From Mytilus trossulus (lineage: Eukaryota; Mollusca; Bivalvia; Mytilida; Mytilidae), in NCBI RefSeq assembly GCF_036588685.1, contig NC_086374.1:73902457-73966456 (forward strand): DNA of 64,000 nucleotides. The letters run 5' to 3'. The translations under genes and the position numbers were made by a program. The notes under the pieces were generated by a model. It searched no databases, was not told the DNA's origin, and saw nothing but the letters and a program-made list of their open reading frames with translations. This document shows, piece after piece, positions 23,560 to 35,905 of this stretch. How positions within the stretch are numbered: the stretch's first letter is position 1; the number at the start of each line of letters is the position of its first letter.

Positions 23560-24163
23560 CACTTTAGTGTATGGTCAAAACTGTATGTATGTATAATGAA
23601 TTTATAATAGTTTCGCCTATGTCCTTTGTACGTCTAATTTATATAGTACATTTATAAGGCAATGCTAAGATAATTTCAAGTTTAAATTTACACAAAAAGG
23701 GGCGCATAAATACCAAAGACGTACAAAACCTTACCAATTTATATATGCGTAATATTCATCTTTGAGGACCTGTGTTGAGAATTCTTCAGAAAACGAAAAA
23801 CAGCTCCCAAATCTTTACAGTACACACTCAGGTAGTGAGATTTAGCGGATCCGTTCGGACTAAATACAGTTAATTTTTGTATCTGTGTCACGAAATCTTC
23901 AATTTGACTCCAGCAAAAGAATTGAAAATTCTATTTTTTTAACTGCCATCCAATGTGATTTCACTACAACCTTATAACGATCTCAGGTACAGAACATGAT
24001 CTTGATTTAAGATTTAAATTAGTGTGGCCTTATCGATGTACTATCTACAATATTTAGGTACATGTATGGAAATTAATAGAAAAGGTGCATTAAGTAGAAC
24101 GTTACATTTATGTGTATTTATGATACACCATCTAACACATAAAGGACACTATATAGCATAAAA
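23560..24163. promoter_or_regulatory. 604-bp shared intergenic region of divergent thioesterase-like genes
   Basis: The only sequence between two start codons facing away from each other, so it must hold both 5' UTRs and promoters unless there are distant upstream non-coding exons. aaaggaca occurs on the side of each gene (near 24141 on +, near 23615 on -), too short to be strong evidence. No clear TATA element at a proper distance. Confidence 0.5.
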
Positions 24164-24251
24164 ATGCCTGTTGTTACTGTGTTAAAGGATGATGCAAAAT
24201 CAACTAAAGTCAGGGTTGAGGGACAAATCTATAATTTTGATGACAGAACAG
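24164..24251 (+). CDS. Thioesterase-like paralogue 2, exon 1
   Basis: ATG in aaaaATGCC context; 88 nt; donor gtacta at 24252. Matches paralogue 1 exon 1 in length, phase and most residues. Confidence 0.82.
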
Positions 24252-26019
24252 GTACTATGTTTAAAACGTAATTTAAATGTTTAATTTTGATAGAACAGGC
24301 CTATGTAGAAAATATTTAAATAAACGGTATCAATTGAAATGCACAAGATGGCTTTTTGCGCATTTTGACAAATAATATCTATTCTGTGATGCTCGAGTTT
24401 ATGTAATATCGACTCAAATTTTGAGCAGCAAATTTTGGACAAGGGTTGGAATTCTCTGAAACGTCGCACGATACTGGTGTCACCTAACGTTACACACTCA
24501 AAGACGTAAGACAAAATAAAAACGTTGGAATGCATGTTGTTCAGATGGCTTTTTACAATAAATTTTAAAGGATTGATTTTTTTTCCTAAGAAAGGATTAT
24601 TTATTTTTCTTAGAAAAAAGATGTTAAGCTTTAGTTTTATTAACAAATAAAAAATAAAAAAGTAACTTGAATTGAAACCATTTAAGTATATACATTTTAA
24701 GTATAAAGGTGCCAGACCACCAATTAAAAATCCCTATCTGTTCAACCAAATTTTGCAATTTTCACAGCTTTCTAAATATTTTACCTTAAGTTTAACTTCA
24801 TAGAAACCAGGTATATCCTGAATTGTACATGTATCAGCATTCTACATGCCAATTTTCACTATACCTTTAAAGCCTTCTAACAAATTAACTGACCATCAAA
24901 CAGAGATACTCAAAAAAACAAACCTGGTTTTCTGAAAATCTAAAATTAGTATACTATGGAGCGCATTAATCCTCAATTTTTAATGCAAACTCATAGACAA
25001 GTAAATTTTGGCTCAAAATGATCTAGATATATGTCTCTTTCACCAAAAGTTTCATTTCTGCATATTTGTTGGTTAGTTTAAGTAAACAAGTACATCAAAA
25101 GCACTATTTTGTGTCAGAGTAGGGCTACTTTTACGTTCTAAATTGGAGGGAGTAATTGGTGGTCTGACACCTAAAGGCAATCGATTCTTTTTTATGGATA
25201 AACTATGCACTGCATATGCATTAATTTTTGCACTCCAGAATGTCAAGGCTAAAGGACTAAATCATATCTAGCATGGCAGTTCTGCACAAATATGTGCAAG
25301 GAAATTAGCGGGAACAATTATTATAGCTGTTTTTTTTTTTGTATCTGTAATATGTATTATAGCGGATCCGACTATTATAGTCCGGAAAACACTTCAGTTT
25401 CGCGAGGAAATCTCTCTCCCCACCCCTTTATTATGAATCGGTAGAGCTTCAACATAAAACATTAGTTTTAAAGTTTTCTTATTAAGCAACAAAATGAAAT
25501 AGCCGTATTCCAAATCGTCTGTGAAACTCACAATCATGACAAATAGACGAAACGTTCAAGCATATTTTATTAAATAACGTCAAAATCGTATGTGGGGACA
25601 TTGTATCGGACATTTTAGTTTTATCTGATATCTCGTATATTAGATTTAAGTTATGGGAATTTAATATCAAAATAGAGATACTTTTTTGTACTTTTATCCA
25701 TTATAAAACAAATTATGTAGCGAATTGCACTGTATTAAATAAACATCATGAAAAAAACAGAAAACGTAACCCTACGTTTAATTTGGTTTGAAGGGGACAA
25801 AATGTCGGACATTACTAATCAACTCGAATAAAAAGAATTTGTTTTAAAAATTCCTGATTATTCCATGAGGCGAGAGTGTGATCTTTGTACAAAATACTAG
25901 TGTAAGAATTATTTACTTCCGACATGGGGATTGCTCTTGAATTCCCTTTTTGGGACAATTTTAAAAAAATTACGGCAACCTTTCGTGCAAGGGACACATA
26001 ATTTTTATCATCTTGGTCC

Positions 26020-26050
<31 letters not shown>

Positions 26051-28162
26051 TTTCCGTCTTTTCGAGAGAGAAAAATCGACATTGCGTCATCGCCCACATA
26101 TAAATTGCTTGTTCTAGACATTTTTATATCGTTTGGTAACAATATTTATGTTTTTTACTGTATTCAGAATTTCACAAAACTAAAAGTGTAACGCGGGACA
26201 AGGAAATCATATTGCAAAATAAAGGTTTTATTGAGTTTAAATTAATGAAAATAGTCTGTTATATATACAAACTTGCAATAATCTGAAAGAAGAGTTTAAA
26301 AGCTTTAAAATGATATACAACACTTTATAATATCATTTTTTATGTTTAAATATTAAGAAGATGAATGTGTCTTGTCCATGATTTCACCAAAGTAACACCA
26401 GTAGCGTGCGACGTTTCTCTATAATTTGGCACTCAAACCTGCCTTTTTGTTTTAAGTAGTTATTTTGTCATGTTTTTTGTCGGTTTCACTTCGACTTGAT
26501 ATGAATTCTTATTGGTATCAACCGCTTCTTTGTAGTGTATATAAAACAGCAAATATAATACCACACTTTTATATTATATCCGTTTTTCAAGAATATAATT
26601 AGGTGCCTTTAATTTGAATTCCATAAACTAAGATCGGTCAAGTCAAGTTTTCAATATTGAACGGTAACACTAGTAAAGTAACTTGAGTACTAGTATATAC
26701 TTATTTACTCTCTGAATTATATAATTATAATTCGAGTTCATTGGCTGTTGACCACGGTTTTAATTTTTACAGAACTGGGTCGATGCCAATTTTGAAATTT
26801 TGAATGAAGAAACTTAGGTTTAAACTATCCCAAGCATTTTTTCCCTCATTTTTGATATAAAAAAAAACAAGTGTAACAAGTTTATTTTATTTATTTTATG
26901 GCTGCTTGCTCGGCTTTAACTTTCGATTTAGACAATATGAAAATTTTATTGTGGTACACAGTACCGAAACAAAAGGTTCAATTCAATTCTATCCGTGGAG
27001 TTTAATTTGTAGCTTGTAAAAAACATTAAACAAGTCATTTTTCCTGTTTTGGTGAATTGTGTTCTAAAAAAGTACTGAGGCTGTGAAAACTACAGGAAAA
27101 TTTGATAAATAGGTTTTTGGCCTTCCATGTTTGCGTGTTTTACATAACTTCTGTGTATTTATATTGTATAGCCTTCTTAGCTGTGGCATGTATGTACTAT
27201 GAATATGAAAAAAAATTCAAAAAATCAATAAAGGCGAATCGGATAATGTGATTTCAGTTCTAACTTCTTTGATTTATACACTTATATATTGATCTCTTTG
27301 ATTTATACTTATATATTGACCTAACCATGTCCCAGAGTTTTTCGTCTATGCTTAATGTTGTTGTAATTTTTATATTGCAGGTTTCTGGTCTCCATGGTCT
27401 TTATCGGATTTTGTCGTTGGCGTATCTAACGTAGATAATATATCACCAGTGTCGGACTATATGAGGGCAGACGTAGAAAATACACCCGTGTTTCAAAAGC
27501 GTCAAATTATGAGGTTTAATCTAAATATCTTTACTTATTCAAAACTGAAATTTAAATTTCATATCATACACCAAATAGAGCCAGGGGAAAATGGCGGAAC
27601 GTCTTACGTATGGAATTCAGTTGTAAAAGACGTCGAAAGTCAGACTGTTTTACTTGAAAGAGCCGTCAAACTTGTAACTATAGACAGAACTTCACGTAAA
27701 GCAGTGGAACTTCCAACGTGGTTTAGACAGAAGTACCATGATCCGAATCCTAAAATGAAAAGATTAAACGATTTACCAGATAGTTTCAAAACGATATTGA
27801 ATCCTCCTGATTTTCCTCCTGATTGTTACCAATGGAAGACAACAGTACGATACAGCGACCTCGATTTCAATATGCACACACACCAATCTGTGTATACAAA
27901 ATTTTGTTTAGATGCCATAACTAGTGCTGCTCTAAAGAGTAAACTTCAATATTTCAATACAGACATTTGTTTTTATCCATTAGAATCCGTCGATATAACA
28001 TTTATAGGAGAAAGTTTTGCGGGGGATGAACTTTTAGTTAATATACAACAGGATACGTCCGACCAGACGATTTTTCGCTGTTTGATCGAAAACAACAGAA
28101 AACCTGTCACCTACTTAGTATTTAAATTCGGACTGACAACTCTTTCAGCATCAAAACTTTAG
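24164..28162 (+). CDS. Double-hotdog, acyl-ACP-thioesterase-like protein, paralogue 2
   Basis: Join 24164-24251 and 27381-28162; GT-AG intron of 3129 bp, phase 1; 289 aa. MPVVTVLKDDAKS...NFDDRTG, then FWSPWSLSDF. First hotdog half ~82-132 (HQIEPGENGG, SYVWNSVVKDVE, LLERAVKLV), linker with LPTWFRQKY, second half from ~185 with SDLDFNMHTHQSVY at ~188-201 and a beta-rich C-terminus (SVDITFIGES, FRCLIENN, TYLVFKFGL). The D-x-N-x-H pattern here is closer to canonical thioesterases than paralogue 1, which has DSYMH. Cytosolic by absence of signal or membrane span. The two proteins are clearly tandem-inverted duplicates. The intron contains a MITE at 24708-25171. Confidence 0.82.
24708..25171. mobile_element. 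464-bp TIR MITE in the paralogue 2 intron
   Basis: Left end ggtgccagaccaccaatta, right end taattggtggtctgacacc: 19-bp inverted ends with one mismatch, flanked by taaa on both sides (24704-24707 and 25172-25175). No coding capacity. Confidence 0.8.
25176..27380. other. Remainder of the paralogue 2 intron
   Basis: No exon or clear repeat. Includes a long T run at ~26019-26045. Confidence 0.4.
27381..28162 (+). CDS. Thioesterase-like paralogue 2, exon 2
   Basis: Acceptor attgcag; continues from G30 to TAG at 28160-28162. Confidence 0.85.
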
Positions 28163-28297
28163 GAAACGTTTGTGTGTTTTCATTTTATATGACAAATTGT
28201 ATACTTAACTATTTTTACAAACTGGTATGTCACCAGGCATACCAGACAAAAATATCATGCATGAAAAAACTAGTGTTTGATACCCTTTCTTTTTTAG

Positions 28298-28690
28298 TAA
28301 ATAAAGGCAATAGTGGTATACTGCTGTTCAAAATTCATAAATCTATTGAGGAAAAACAAATCCGGGTTACAAACTAAAAATGAGGGAAACCCATCAAATA
28401 TAAGAGCAGAACCACGACACATCAGAAACATAACACTAAAATGTAACACACACAGAAACGAACTATAATATAATAATGGCCATTTTTCTGACTTGGTACA
28501 GGGCATTTTAAGAAACAATGGTGTGTTGAACCTGGTTTTGAGGCTAGCCAAACCTCCCGCTTTCATAGCAGTGTTAAACATAACATTAAAATGACAACAT
28601 TATAGGACTGCGATACAAATAAATGGGAGAACATACAGGACAGAGAAACACACAAATTATAGCAGCTATCAAAAGGTACCAGGCCTATAA
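28298..28690. repeat. Dispersed repeat R2, copy 2
   Basis: taaataaaggcaatagtgg, cgctgttcaaaattc-like start, cttggtacagggcat, gttgaacctggttttgagg, and an end in agacgcgcgtc. The longest copy in the window. Its aataaa at 28300-28305 could serve as the polyadenylation signal of the upstream gene. Confidence 0.7.
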
Positions 28691-29720
28691 TGTAACACAT
28701 CAGACGCGCGTCAATAATGTCAATAACCCACATGTTTTCATTCAAATGTTTATGGTTCATTGTAAGTTTCTCTCGTTTTATACAATCATATTTTGCTGTG
28801 GAAAATAGAAAACTGAATTCAAATTAATGGTTAACCGTTAGTATCCTTCTCTAATTGTATGCAAAACAATAATGCCATTGTTCGAAATTATTCTATCATA
28901 ATCAAACGATGTAATTAATTTCATCCATGAATTTATTTTACACCAGGTATATTTTCAAAACGTTTCTTTGCTATTACCATTTGACTATTACTACTGTTTG
29001 TATAAGTGTTTAAGATCAATTCAGAGTAGATTGGATATGTCACAGATTTTGATAAAAATTTCCATAGAATTTTGGCTAGCCGTTCTTCAACAGAAAACGG
29101 GAAAATAATGCGTTTATCTGTTTATTTTTTTGTAATATAACTGATTAAATTCTTTAAAAAGTAGGTGAACATTTGTAGGGAAAGCACATATGTTTTTCTT
29201 TCAAAATTATGTTGTTGATACACATATTTTCGTTTGATAATGTTAAACATATAAAAGAGTCACTTATTTTTAAAGAATCAGTTCAATGCTTGCTGATTAT
29301 AATTATAATAAGGTTCTAAATCCGAATAGTGCATTAGTTTGGTCTGTTTAGTTTAACTAATACAGAGTAATGACTCTTTATTTTTTGAAAGAAGATATTG
29401 TAAATTGTGTGATAACTGGTATATTAGTTGTTATTGATTGATAAAGGTGCACATAAATGGGTCAATACTAGATAGTTATTATTCAAACACATTTGAAATT
29501 CACTATTTCGTTAGACGTATTTGATCGCATTAGCCTTAGGTTTCTATTTTTTTTTAACATTAATCATAAAATATCTCATTCATAAAACAAAATTACGATA
29601 GAAACCACCAAAATTAAATGCATTAAAACTGTTTAAGTGAAGACCTGAAATCAGAAAGATACATTTTTTTAATAAGCCTAAAATAATTTTGATTGTAATT
29701 ACAAATAGTTACAAAACTAT
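28691..29720. other. Intergenic, no feature recognised
   Basis: AT-rich. Short open frames only. Confidence 0.4.
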
Positions 29721-29721
29721 C

Positions 29722-29850
29722 AAAGAGGGACGAAAGATACCAGAGGGACAGTCATACTCATAAATCGAAAATAAACTGACAACGCCATGGCTCAAAATGA
29801 AAAAGACGAACAACTTTTTCCATTTCTGTGTAGAAAACTAAAGACTAAGC
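29722..29850 (-). repeat. RT element tail, minus orientation
   Basis: agagggacgaaagataccag, then aactgacaacgccatggct: the terminal tail of the YIDD element, without its coding part. Confidence 0.7.
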
Positions 29851-29948
29851 AACACCATATGATCATAATTACTTAATCTTTAAGTAACATATCATTCTAC
29901 ATCTATATAGGTTAAAACGGCCACATTTCTATTTGTACATTATTTCAG

Positions 29949-30250
29949 TTCCCGGCGGTATCATCAGCTCAGTAGTTAGTACTTTTGTACTTTCAAATTG
30001 GTACTGACAACTGACATGATAAAAACGAACCTTTATAAATTTCCGTGTTTATGAATTTTGAAATTATATAAAAGCTTAGGTTTCAACTCCACCAAGTAAA
30101 GTTGGTGTTCTAAGGATTTGGCTATTATTTAAGGTAATATTCAATGCATAACTGGTCAACTGTTTAGGTTTTCATCTTTGATTTTTGAATGTTCTGTTTT
30201 GAGCTAAAGGTAAATCCAGAAAAGCGCTTCGGACGCATTAAATCTATAAC
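29949..30250 (+). repeat. Dispersed repeat R3, copy 1
   Basis: ggtatcatcagctcagtagt ... ggtttcaactccaccaagta ... aatccagaaaagcgcttcgg. Same family at 34590-35050 and 35715-35905. Confidence 0.65.
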
Positions 30251-30736
30251 TTGTTTTCATTTTTTATTCTATTTTGCAAATCGAATGTTGGACGGTATGC
30301 TAGAATAAGTTCATATTAAGCTGAGTTTAACAAATGTAATCTTGCGTTACCGCAGAAGAAATTACAGATACCACAGGCAACTACTAAGTTCATTCATGTT
30401 AGAACATCATATATTATCATTATATATACATGTATATCATACTGTACGCAAATATTAAATATTTAACCTTGTTTTACCTTTTATTCGATGTAAGCTCATC
30501 AAGGATAGCAACATTAGAATTGTGTAGACTGAATCGAGTTTTGTTAACAATAAAAAATCACATGCAGTGACGATCGACTCGTGAAAATTATAAAGGCAAA
30601 ACAAGTACAAAATTGAATAGCCTCAAGAACTTATAAAGGGTTTGCCAAGTACATCTATTCCTATTTTTAACAATTCATACAGAGTCAAAGAGAAAATATA
30701 CGGACGAGGATAGCACTGCCATGCTGGACTTTTAAA

Positions 30737-31540
30737 TTGACAACATATTTGTTGAATTTGGAGGTTTGGTCTTCCAACAGACTATTGGAATCCCAATGGG
30801 GACCAATTACGCTCCTCTACTTGCCGATTTGTTTTTATATTCATATGATGCAGAATTTATCCAAAGGCTTGTACAGAAAGGAGAAAAGAAATTGGCCCAG
30901 TCTTTTAATTTCAACTTTCGGTATATTGATGATGTACTGTCTCTTAATAATAATATATATTCTGTGATCACTTACATTTGAAATTAATGATACTACCGAC
31001 ACAGATAAATCTTCATATCTAGACCTTTTTCTCGAAAAAACTACTGATGGTAGGTTGAATACCAAAGTTTACTACAAACGCGATGATTTTAATTTTCCTA
31101 TAGTCAACTTTCCATTTCTGTGAAGCAACATCACAGCGGCACCAGCATATAGAGTATATGTGTCTCAATTGATACGTTACTCTAGAGCTAGCTCAAAGTA
31201 CGTTGATTTTGTTGAAAGAGGAAAACTACTTTCTCAAAGTTGGTAACATAGGGCTATGAATCAATCAAATTAAGGTCATCACTCAAGAAATTTTACGGTC
31301 GCCATCATGAGCTGATTGGCCATTATGACAAAAGTGTGTCAGAAGTCATATCTGATATTCTTCCTCAGTCATAATAACCTTCCATCATTACCGAAATGAA
31401 CAAAGAAATAACACGACGGGTGCCGCATACGGTACAGGAAATGCTTACCCTTCCGGAGCACATGATTTCACTCCCGATTTTTAGTGGAGTTCGTGTTGTT
31501 TCTAATCATCATTTATAACTGTTGATGTAAATGTCCTTTG
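30737..31540 (+). mobile_element. YIDD reverse transcriptase fragment, plus orientation
   Basis: Plus-strand frames give FVEFGGLVFQQTIGIPMGTN, then YAPLLADLFLYSYDAEF, FRYIDDVLSLNN (intact catalytic YIDD), a frameshift near 30978, SSYLDLFLE, KRDDFNFPIVNFPFL, a stop, APAYRVYVSQLIRYSRA, and KKFYGRHHELIGHYDKS to ~31375, followed by the family tail. Non-functional owing to a frameshift and in-frame stops. Only the second half of the RT is present. Confidence 0.8.
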
Positions 31541-32764
31541 GTCTTTGTTTACTCCTTGCTTTTGATTTTTATTGTCTTCTTAGTATTTGAAAAAAAATAA
31601 AGACTTGTAGTCCGTTCATTTATGATTTAACATTACAAATCATTGATAATTAATGCCAACACAGAAGTGTTGACGTTGGGCTGGTTATACCCTCTGAAAG
31701 GAAACCTCCAACAGCAGTGTCATTGACACATTGGTAGAACTGACACATTGATGGATAATTATATACATAAACTTTAGTTCTGACATATTTTAAATGGCAA
31801 TGGCTACATATACAGCTATATCAAATTATCCCAATTTAGTTAAAAGGGTGGCTTCCTGGAGTAGTTAGCAGATTTCTATCCTAAATTGTCGGAATGTTTT
31901 TCCTTTTCCAAGTTAATGATTATTCTGTTTTACCTGAATTGTTAAAGTTTAATATCTGTGTTTTACTTAATCGCTATTTGGTCTAGATAGGTAGCAGGAG
32001 ATGTTTTATCGGACGTTCTCATTTTTCAGTAGAAACATATTGTTTGTCCGTTAGTTTGGTGTTTACATATCTCAATGGTAGCGTTATGTCAGTTAATAGT
32101 TATTTAAAAATTTTCCCTTTATACGGATTTATCTACAAGGGGTACCGAAAATACAAAACTGTTTTGGAGGGCTATTACAAAAAGCGACTGACATCGACAC
32201 TAGACTGATCCGATGTGTTGGTTTCAAATAATTCATGTTATCCTTTTATTATTAAAAGCAAGATCTTTTTAAATAGCATTTAAATGTTACAACTTTGTGA
32301 GTACAGTTCATAGAGTTCATTTGGATTACAGATCTTCTACTTTTTCATTAAGTACTGTTTTTGTGTCTATTCGGCTCAGTAAAGATTTCTTAGGTTTCTA
32401 ATAACAGTTTTGTTCGACATGTTCACTTGGCCATCAAATCACCAAAGTCAGACAGGGTTTTAATGCCAATATCTAAAATACAGGCTAAATAGTATAAGCT
32501 TAACTTCCTTTGCATATTTAAGTATTTAAAGTAAGTATTACAGACATCCCACTACCAAAGGAAGTTAAAAACAAAAACACAAAACGACGAGAACTTTAGA
32601 AATTACTTTCCTAATCGAGGGCTGCATATAAAACAATCAACAACACCTTCAAAGTCAGAGATGCATAGCATGTATATAACCAGCTTAAACAGACGCGGAG
32701 ACATTGTTACACCAGATAAGCAATACATCAGTACAGTAAAATGAACTACATTCGCCATTGAGCT
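31541..32764. other. Intergenic
   Basis: 31650-31740 (gaagtgttgacgttgggctg) looks like a decayed copy of a dispersed repeat. The rest has no recognised feature. Confidence 0.35.
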
Positions 32765-33340
32765 ATTTATCGGTTGTTGGAACGCTGAGTGTTTGGAATT
32801 GTTGGTAACAGTTTAACTCTGATGGTTTTAAGGAAGGGGAAACAGTGGACGTCTGTCAAAATTCTCGTTTGGCTGATGTCTCTTTCAGACTTGTATGCTT
32901 TGATAGTGTTATCGAGTATCTTTTTACAGGTCAGTATATTTCATCGCGTTTATGACCAAACAGTGTATTTGTAGAACGCAGCAATTTATGTGCAATGATC
33001 ATTGGATCAGAAAGAGCTTTTGCTGTAAGAGGACCTTTGAAGTTTCGAGACATTTGGGTCACAGAACTGACCCCTACACTTTACGCTGGTGGATATTTAA
33101 TATCAATTGCATTCATTGTAATGCGGTGTCTCATATCAGAACTGATAAGCTAGTTTCTTTCAAAACCACGTGTATCTTTGTATTTTATGACTCTGCGATG
33201 ATTTCCCTTCATTATAATACTCGTTACAAACTGCATCATGATACACGGTGTTGTGTTGAATAGCCGACGAATTATAAAAACGATAGAACATAGCATAGAC
33301 AAAAACCGAATAATAAAAGAAATTGTTATAACCAAAACCG
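32765..33340 (+). pseudogene. Class-A (rhodopsin-family) GPCR pseudogene fragment
   Basis: Across several frames the plus strand shows TM1 (YLSVVGTL, then VFGIVGNSLTLMVLRKG with the GN motif), TM2 (ILVWLMSLSDLYALIVLSS, with L-x-x-x-D), TM3 end with the ERY/DRY-like IIGSERAFAV and PLKFRDIW, TM4-like YAGGYLISIAFIVM, and TM5-like FIIILVTNCIMIHGVVL leading into a basic loop. Frameshifts near 32788 and 32985 and stops (near 33149 and 33200) break it; TM6-7 are absent because a repeat begins at ~33347. The order of conserved motifs is what identifies it; ligand class is unknown. Confidence 0.65.
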
Positions 33341-33346
33341 TCATAG

Positions 33347-33368
33347 ATAAAGGCAACATTAGTATATA
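33347..33368. repeat. Left part of dispersed repeat R2 copy 3, interrupted by a transposon
   Basis: ataaaggcaacattagtata, continuing at 34135 into ccgctgttcaaaactcg exactly as in the other copies. Confidence 0.7.
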
Positions 33369-34134
33369 GGTAGTGTCTGCGCGTACCCGCATGCGGGTAC
33401 GAATAGTCAAATTGCCGTTCTAGGCTGCGCGTACCCACATCCGGTTTTCTATTAAAATGCCATCGGATCAGAAATGAAACGTGAAATATTTATTGAAATT
33501 ATCGATAATATGGGGATTTTGTGTAGAACGAGTAAAGAGTATGAAAAATAATATTTTCAAAGTCCTTGTAAGAGAAAAAACATGATAGAAATTAACACTT
33601 TGAAATTTGAAAATAATGAAAAGTACTAAAATTAAAGCTTGAGTTTATAAAAATTAAAGAAGCAAGTAATAATATCAATTTAAACCAATTATAAAAGATT
33701 CAAGAAACCAATTAAGACTTGGAACAAATTTTACATATCCAATATAATTGTTTTGGCTGCTAAAGACTCCGAATTTCTTTTATACAATTGTATGAAATTT
33801 AACCCTATCAAGATAGTTCTGTACACATTTTTCTAATTCATGATACGTCTGAAATGTCTACCATACAGTTAAATTAGTTATAATATGATGGTCACTCTCT
33901 TCCATTTTAAGAATATTTAATAACTGAGAAAAAAACTGTTCACGTACCTATATATATATGTGTATATTTATAAAAATTCTGAGTAGTTTTAATCAATTTA
34001 TTCACTAATTGCAACACATTCCATATATATTTCAAGTTTCATTACCGATCCGACGGAATTTTATTATAAAACCGGATATAGGTACGCGCAGCCTAGAAAG
34101 GCAATTGGACTATTCGTACCCGCATGACACTGCC
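33369..34134. mobile_element. 766-bp long-TIR element with 9-bp target duplication (Mutator-like, non-autonomous)
   Basis: Starts ggtagtgt and ends acactgcc. After a 13-bp extra segment in the left arm, the arms match for ~60 bp: catgcgggtacgaatagtc, then ggctgcgcgtacc, to ccggtttt on the left, inverse on the right (34070-34126). The 9-bp repeat tagtatata lies at 33360-33368 and 34135-34143. Long TIRs plus a 9-bp duplication suggest a MULE-type MITE. The AT-rich interior has no coding capacity. Confidence 0.85.
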
Positions 34135-34143
34135 TAGTATATA

Positions 34144-34210
34144 CCGCTGTTCAAAACTCGTAAATCTATGGACAAAAAATAAAATTGGGGTAACAAACTA
34201 ATAGCACATA
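34144..34210. repeat. Right part of dispersed repeat R2 copy 3
   Basis: ccgctgttcaaaactcgtaa and ggggtaacaaac, the continuation of 33347-33368 after the inserted element. Confidence 0.7.
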
Positions 34211-34589
34211 CAACTATCCATTTTATATGTATGATACCACATCGTATAGCTGTAGGTCTCAAACAGTTACATGCTGGAATAATCATGGAAGATCGTGAGG
34301 TTACATATATTACATTCAAACACTGTCGAGATCTTCAACTTCTCGATCAACATCGTTATATACACCACAAGTAGTAAAATATTCAGAACAGAATATAAGA
34401 ACTTGATATGTTCCGTTTTATATCCATGTAGAAGATCCGAAGTGCCTATGTCAGAGACGGCTCGTGAACGTTGATACTGTCACATCTTAATTTATAAAGG
34501 GATGAATGACCCGTCTTTTTGTTGATGACAGCTTACTAAATCCAGAAATAAACTCATCATAGATACCAGGACTAAATTTTGTAGATACG

Positions 34590-35905
34590 CCAGACGCGCA
34601 GTTCTTGAGGGTATCAGTTTTTCGGTACTGACACGATTTAACAAACTTTACCAAAATTGACCGTTTATAAATTTATAAATTATTAAGAAACTTAGGTTTT
34701 AACTACTTTAGATAAAACTGGCTTTAGATGAGTTTGGCTTTTTATTTGAGATCTTTTTGACATATAGCTCTTCATCAGTTTCGGTACTTATACATCTTCG
34801 GATTTCAAATGTTTGACTTTGAGCGTTCCTGATGAAGGTAAATCCAGAAAAGCGCTTCGGAAGCAAGAAATTATTAAACATGTTGTTCTCATTTTTTTAC
34901 ATCACTGGGTCGACACCTCTACTGGTGTACTATTAGACCCCGAGGGTATCATCAGCTCAGTAGTCAGTATTTCGTTACTGACATGATTTAACAAACTTTA
35001 CTAAAATTGCCCGTTTATAAATTTATAAATTATGATTAAGAAACTAAGGTGTTGCGGAGACGATTTGAAATGTGCAGTGGAATAAATTAATTGTTTCATA
35101 TAAAGTTCGACGATTTGGGATTTGGGAGTTCGACGATAACGTTATACCAATAGCATTATTATATCCATATCATATAACTAACGAATGTTTGCTAATAACT
35201 ACGTTTTAATTCAATATTTACAATATATACAATCATTTTCGTAATACAATTTCACAACATTGTTTTCGATGTTAACTTATCGCATGATAAAGACGATCTG
35301 TTTACGTCTGACCAGTAGACATAAAATTTCACACTCACTTAACCTGATTCCCAGAGATGATCAAAACAAAGTAATTAAATTAAATAGCCACAGCTGCACG
35401 TGCAGACGATTTGTACTTGAACTCTAAATGACTAGACTGACCTACTGAAGGTGTCATAAAATTTAGGAATACCGTTAAGATTAACCATTAACTTTCTACA
35501 CAGTTATAAAACTTTGGAAAATACTGTTATCTTTAACTAATCTTAGCAGACGAAAATGTAGCTTTATTTCAACATAATTATATAGAAAATTAATGCTAAA
35601 AATAAACTTGCAAAAATTAAAAGTGCAATTAATAAAAACCGATTTCTACTCCATTAAATATCCTAACTAAAAAACAATCATACTAATAAAAACTAAACAA
35701 AACTATTGTCTTCAATCCATTAGGTTTCAACTCCCTAGGCAAAGTTGGCATAAATTAATTTGGCTATTTATTTTAGATCTTTTGACATAAACTCTTCAAC
35801 GATTTTGATACTTATACATCTCCGGATTTCAAATGTTTGACTTTCAGCGTTCTTAATAAATGTAAATCCAGAAAAGCTCTTCGGACGCAAGAAATTATAA
35901 AACGT
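34590..35905 (+). repeat. Dispersed repeat R3, partial copies 2-4
   Basis: Three incomplete copies: 34590-34900 (gtactgacacgatttaacaa to gaaaagcgcttcgg), 34930-35050 (gtatcatcagctcagtagtc to aagaaactaagg) and 35715-35905 (aggtttcaactccctaggca to aaaagctcttcgg). Between 35050 and 35715 is AT-rich sequence without recognised features. Confidence 0.6.

Noticed and set aside
24150-24156. TATATAG as the TATA box of thioesterase paralogue 2
   Set aside because: It lies only 8-14 nt before the start codon, too close to be its core promoter.
33150-33438. Minus-strand frames across the GPCR/MULE junction
   Set aside because: They run through a transposon boundary and have no similarity; the plus strand explains the sequence.
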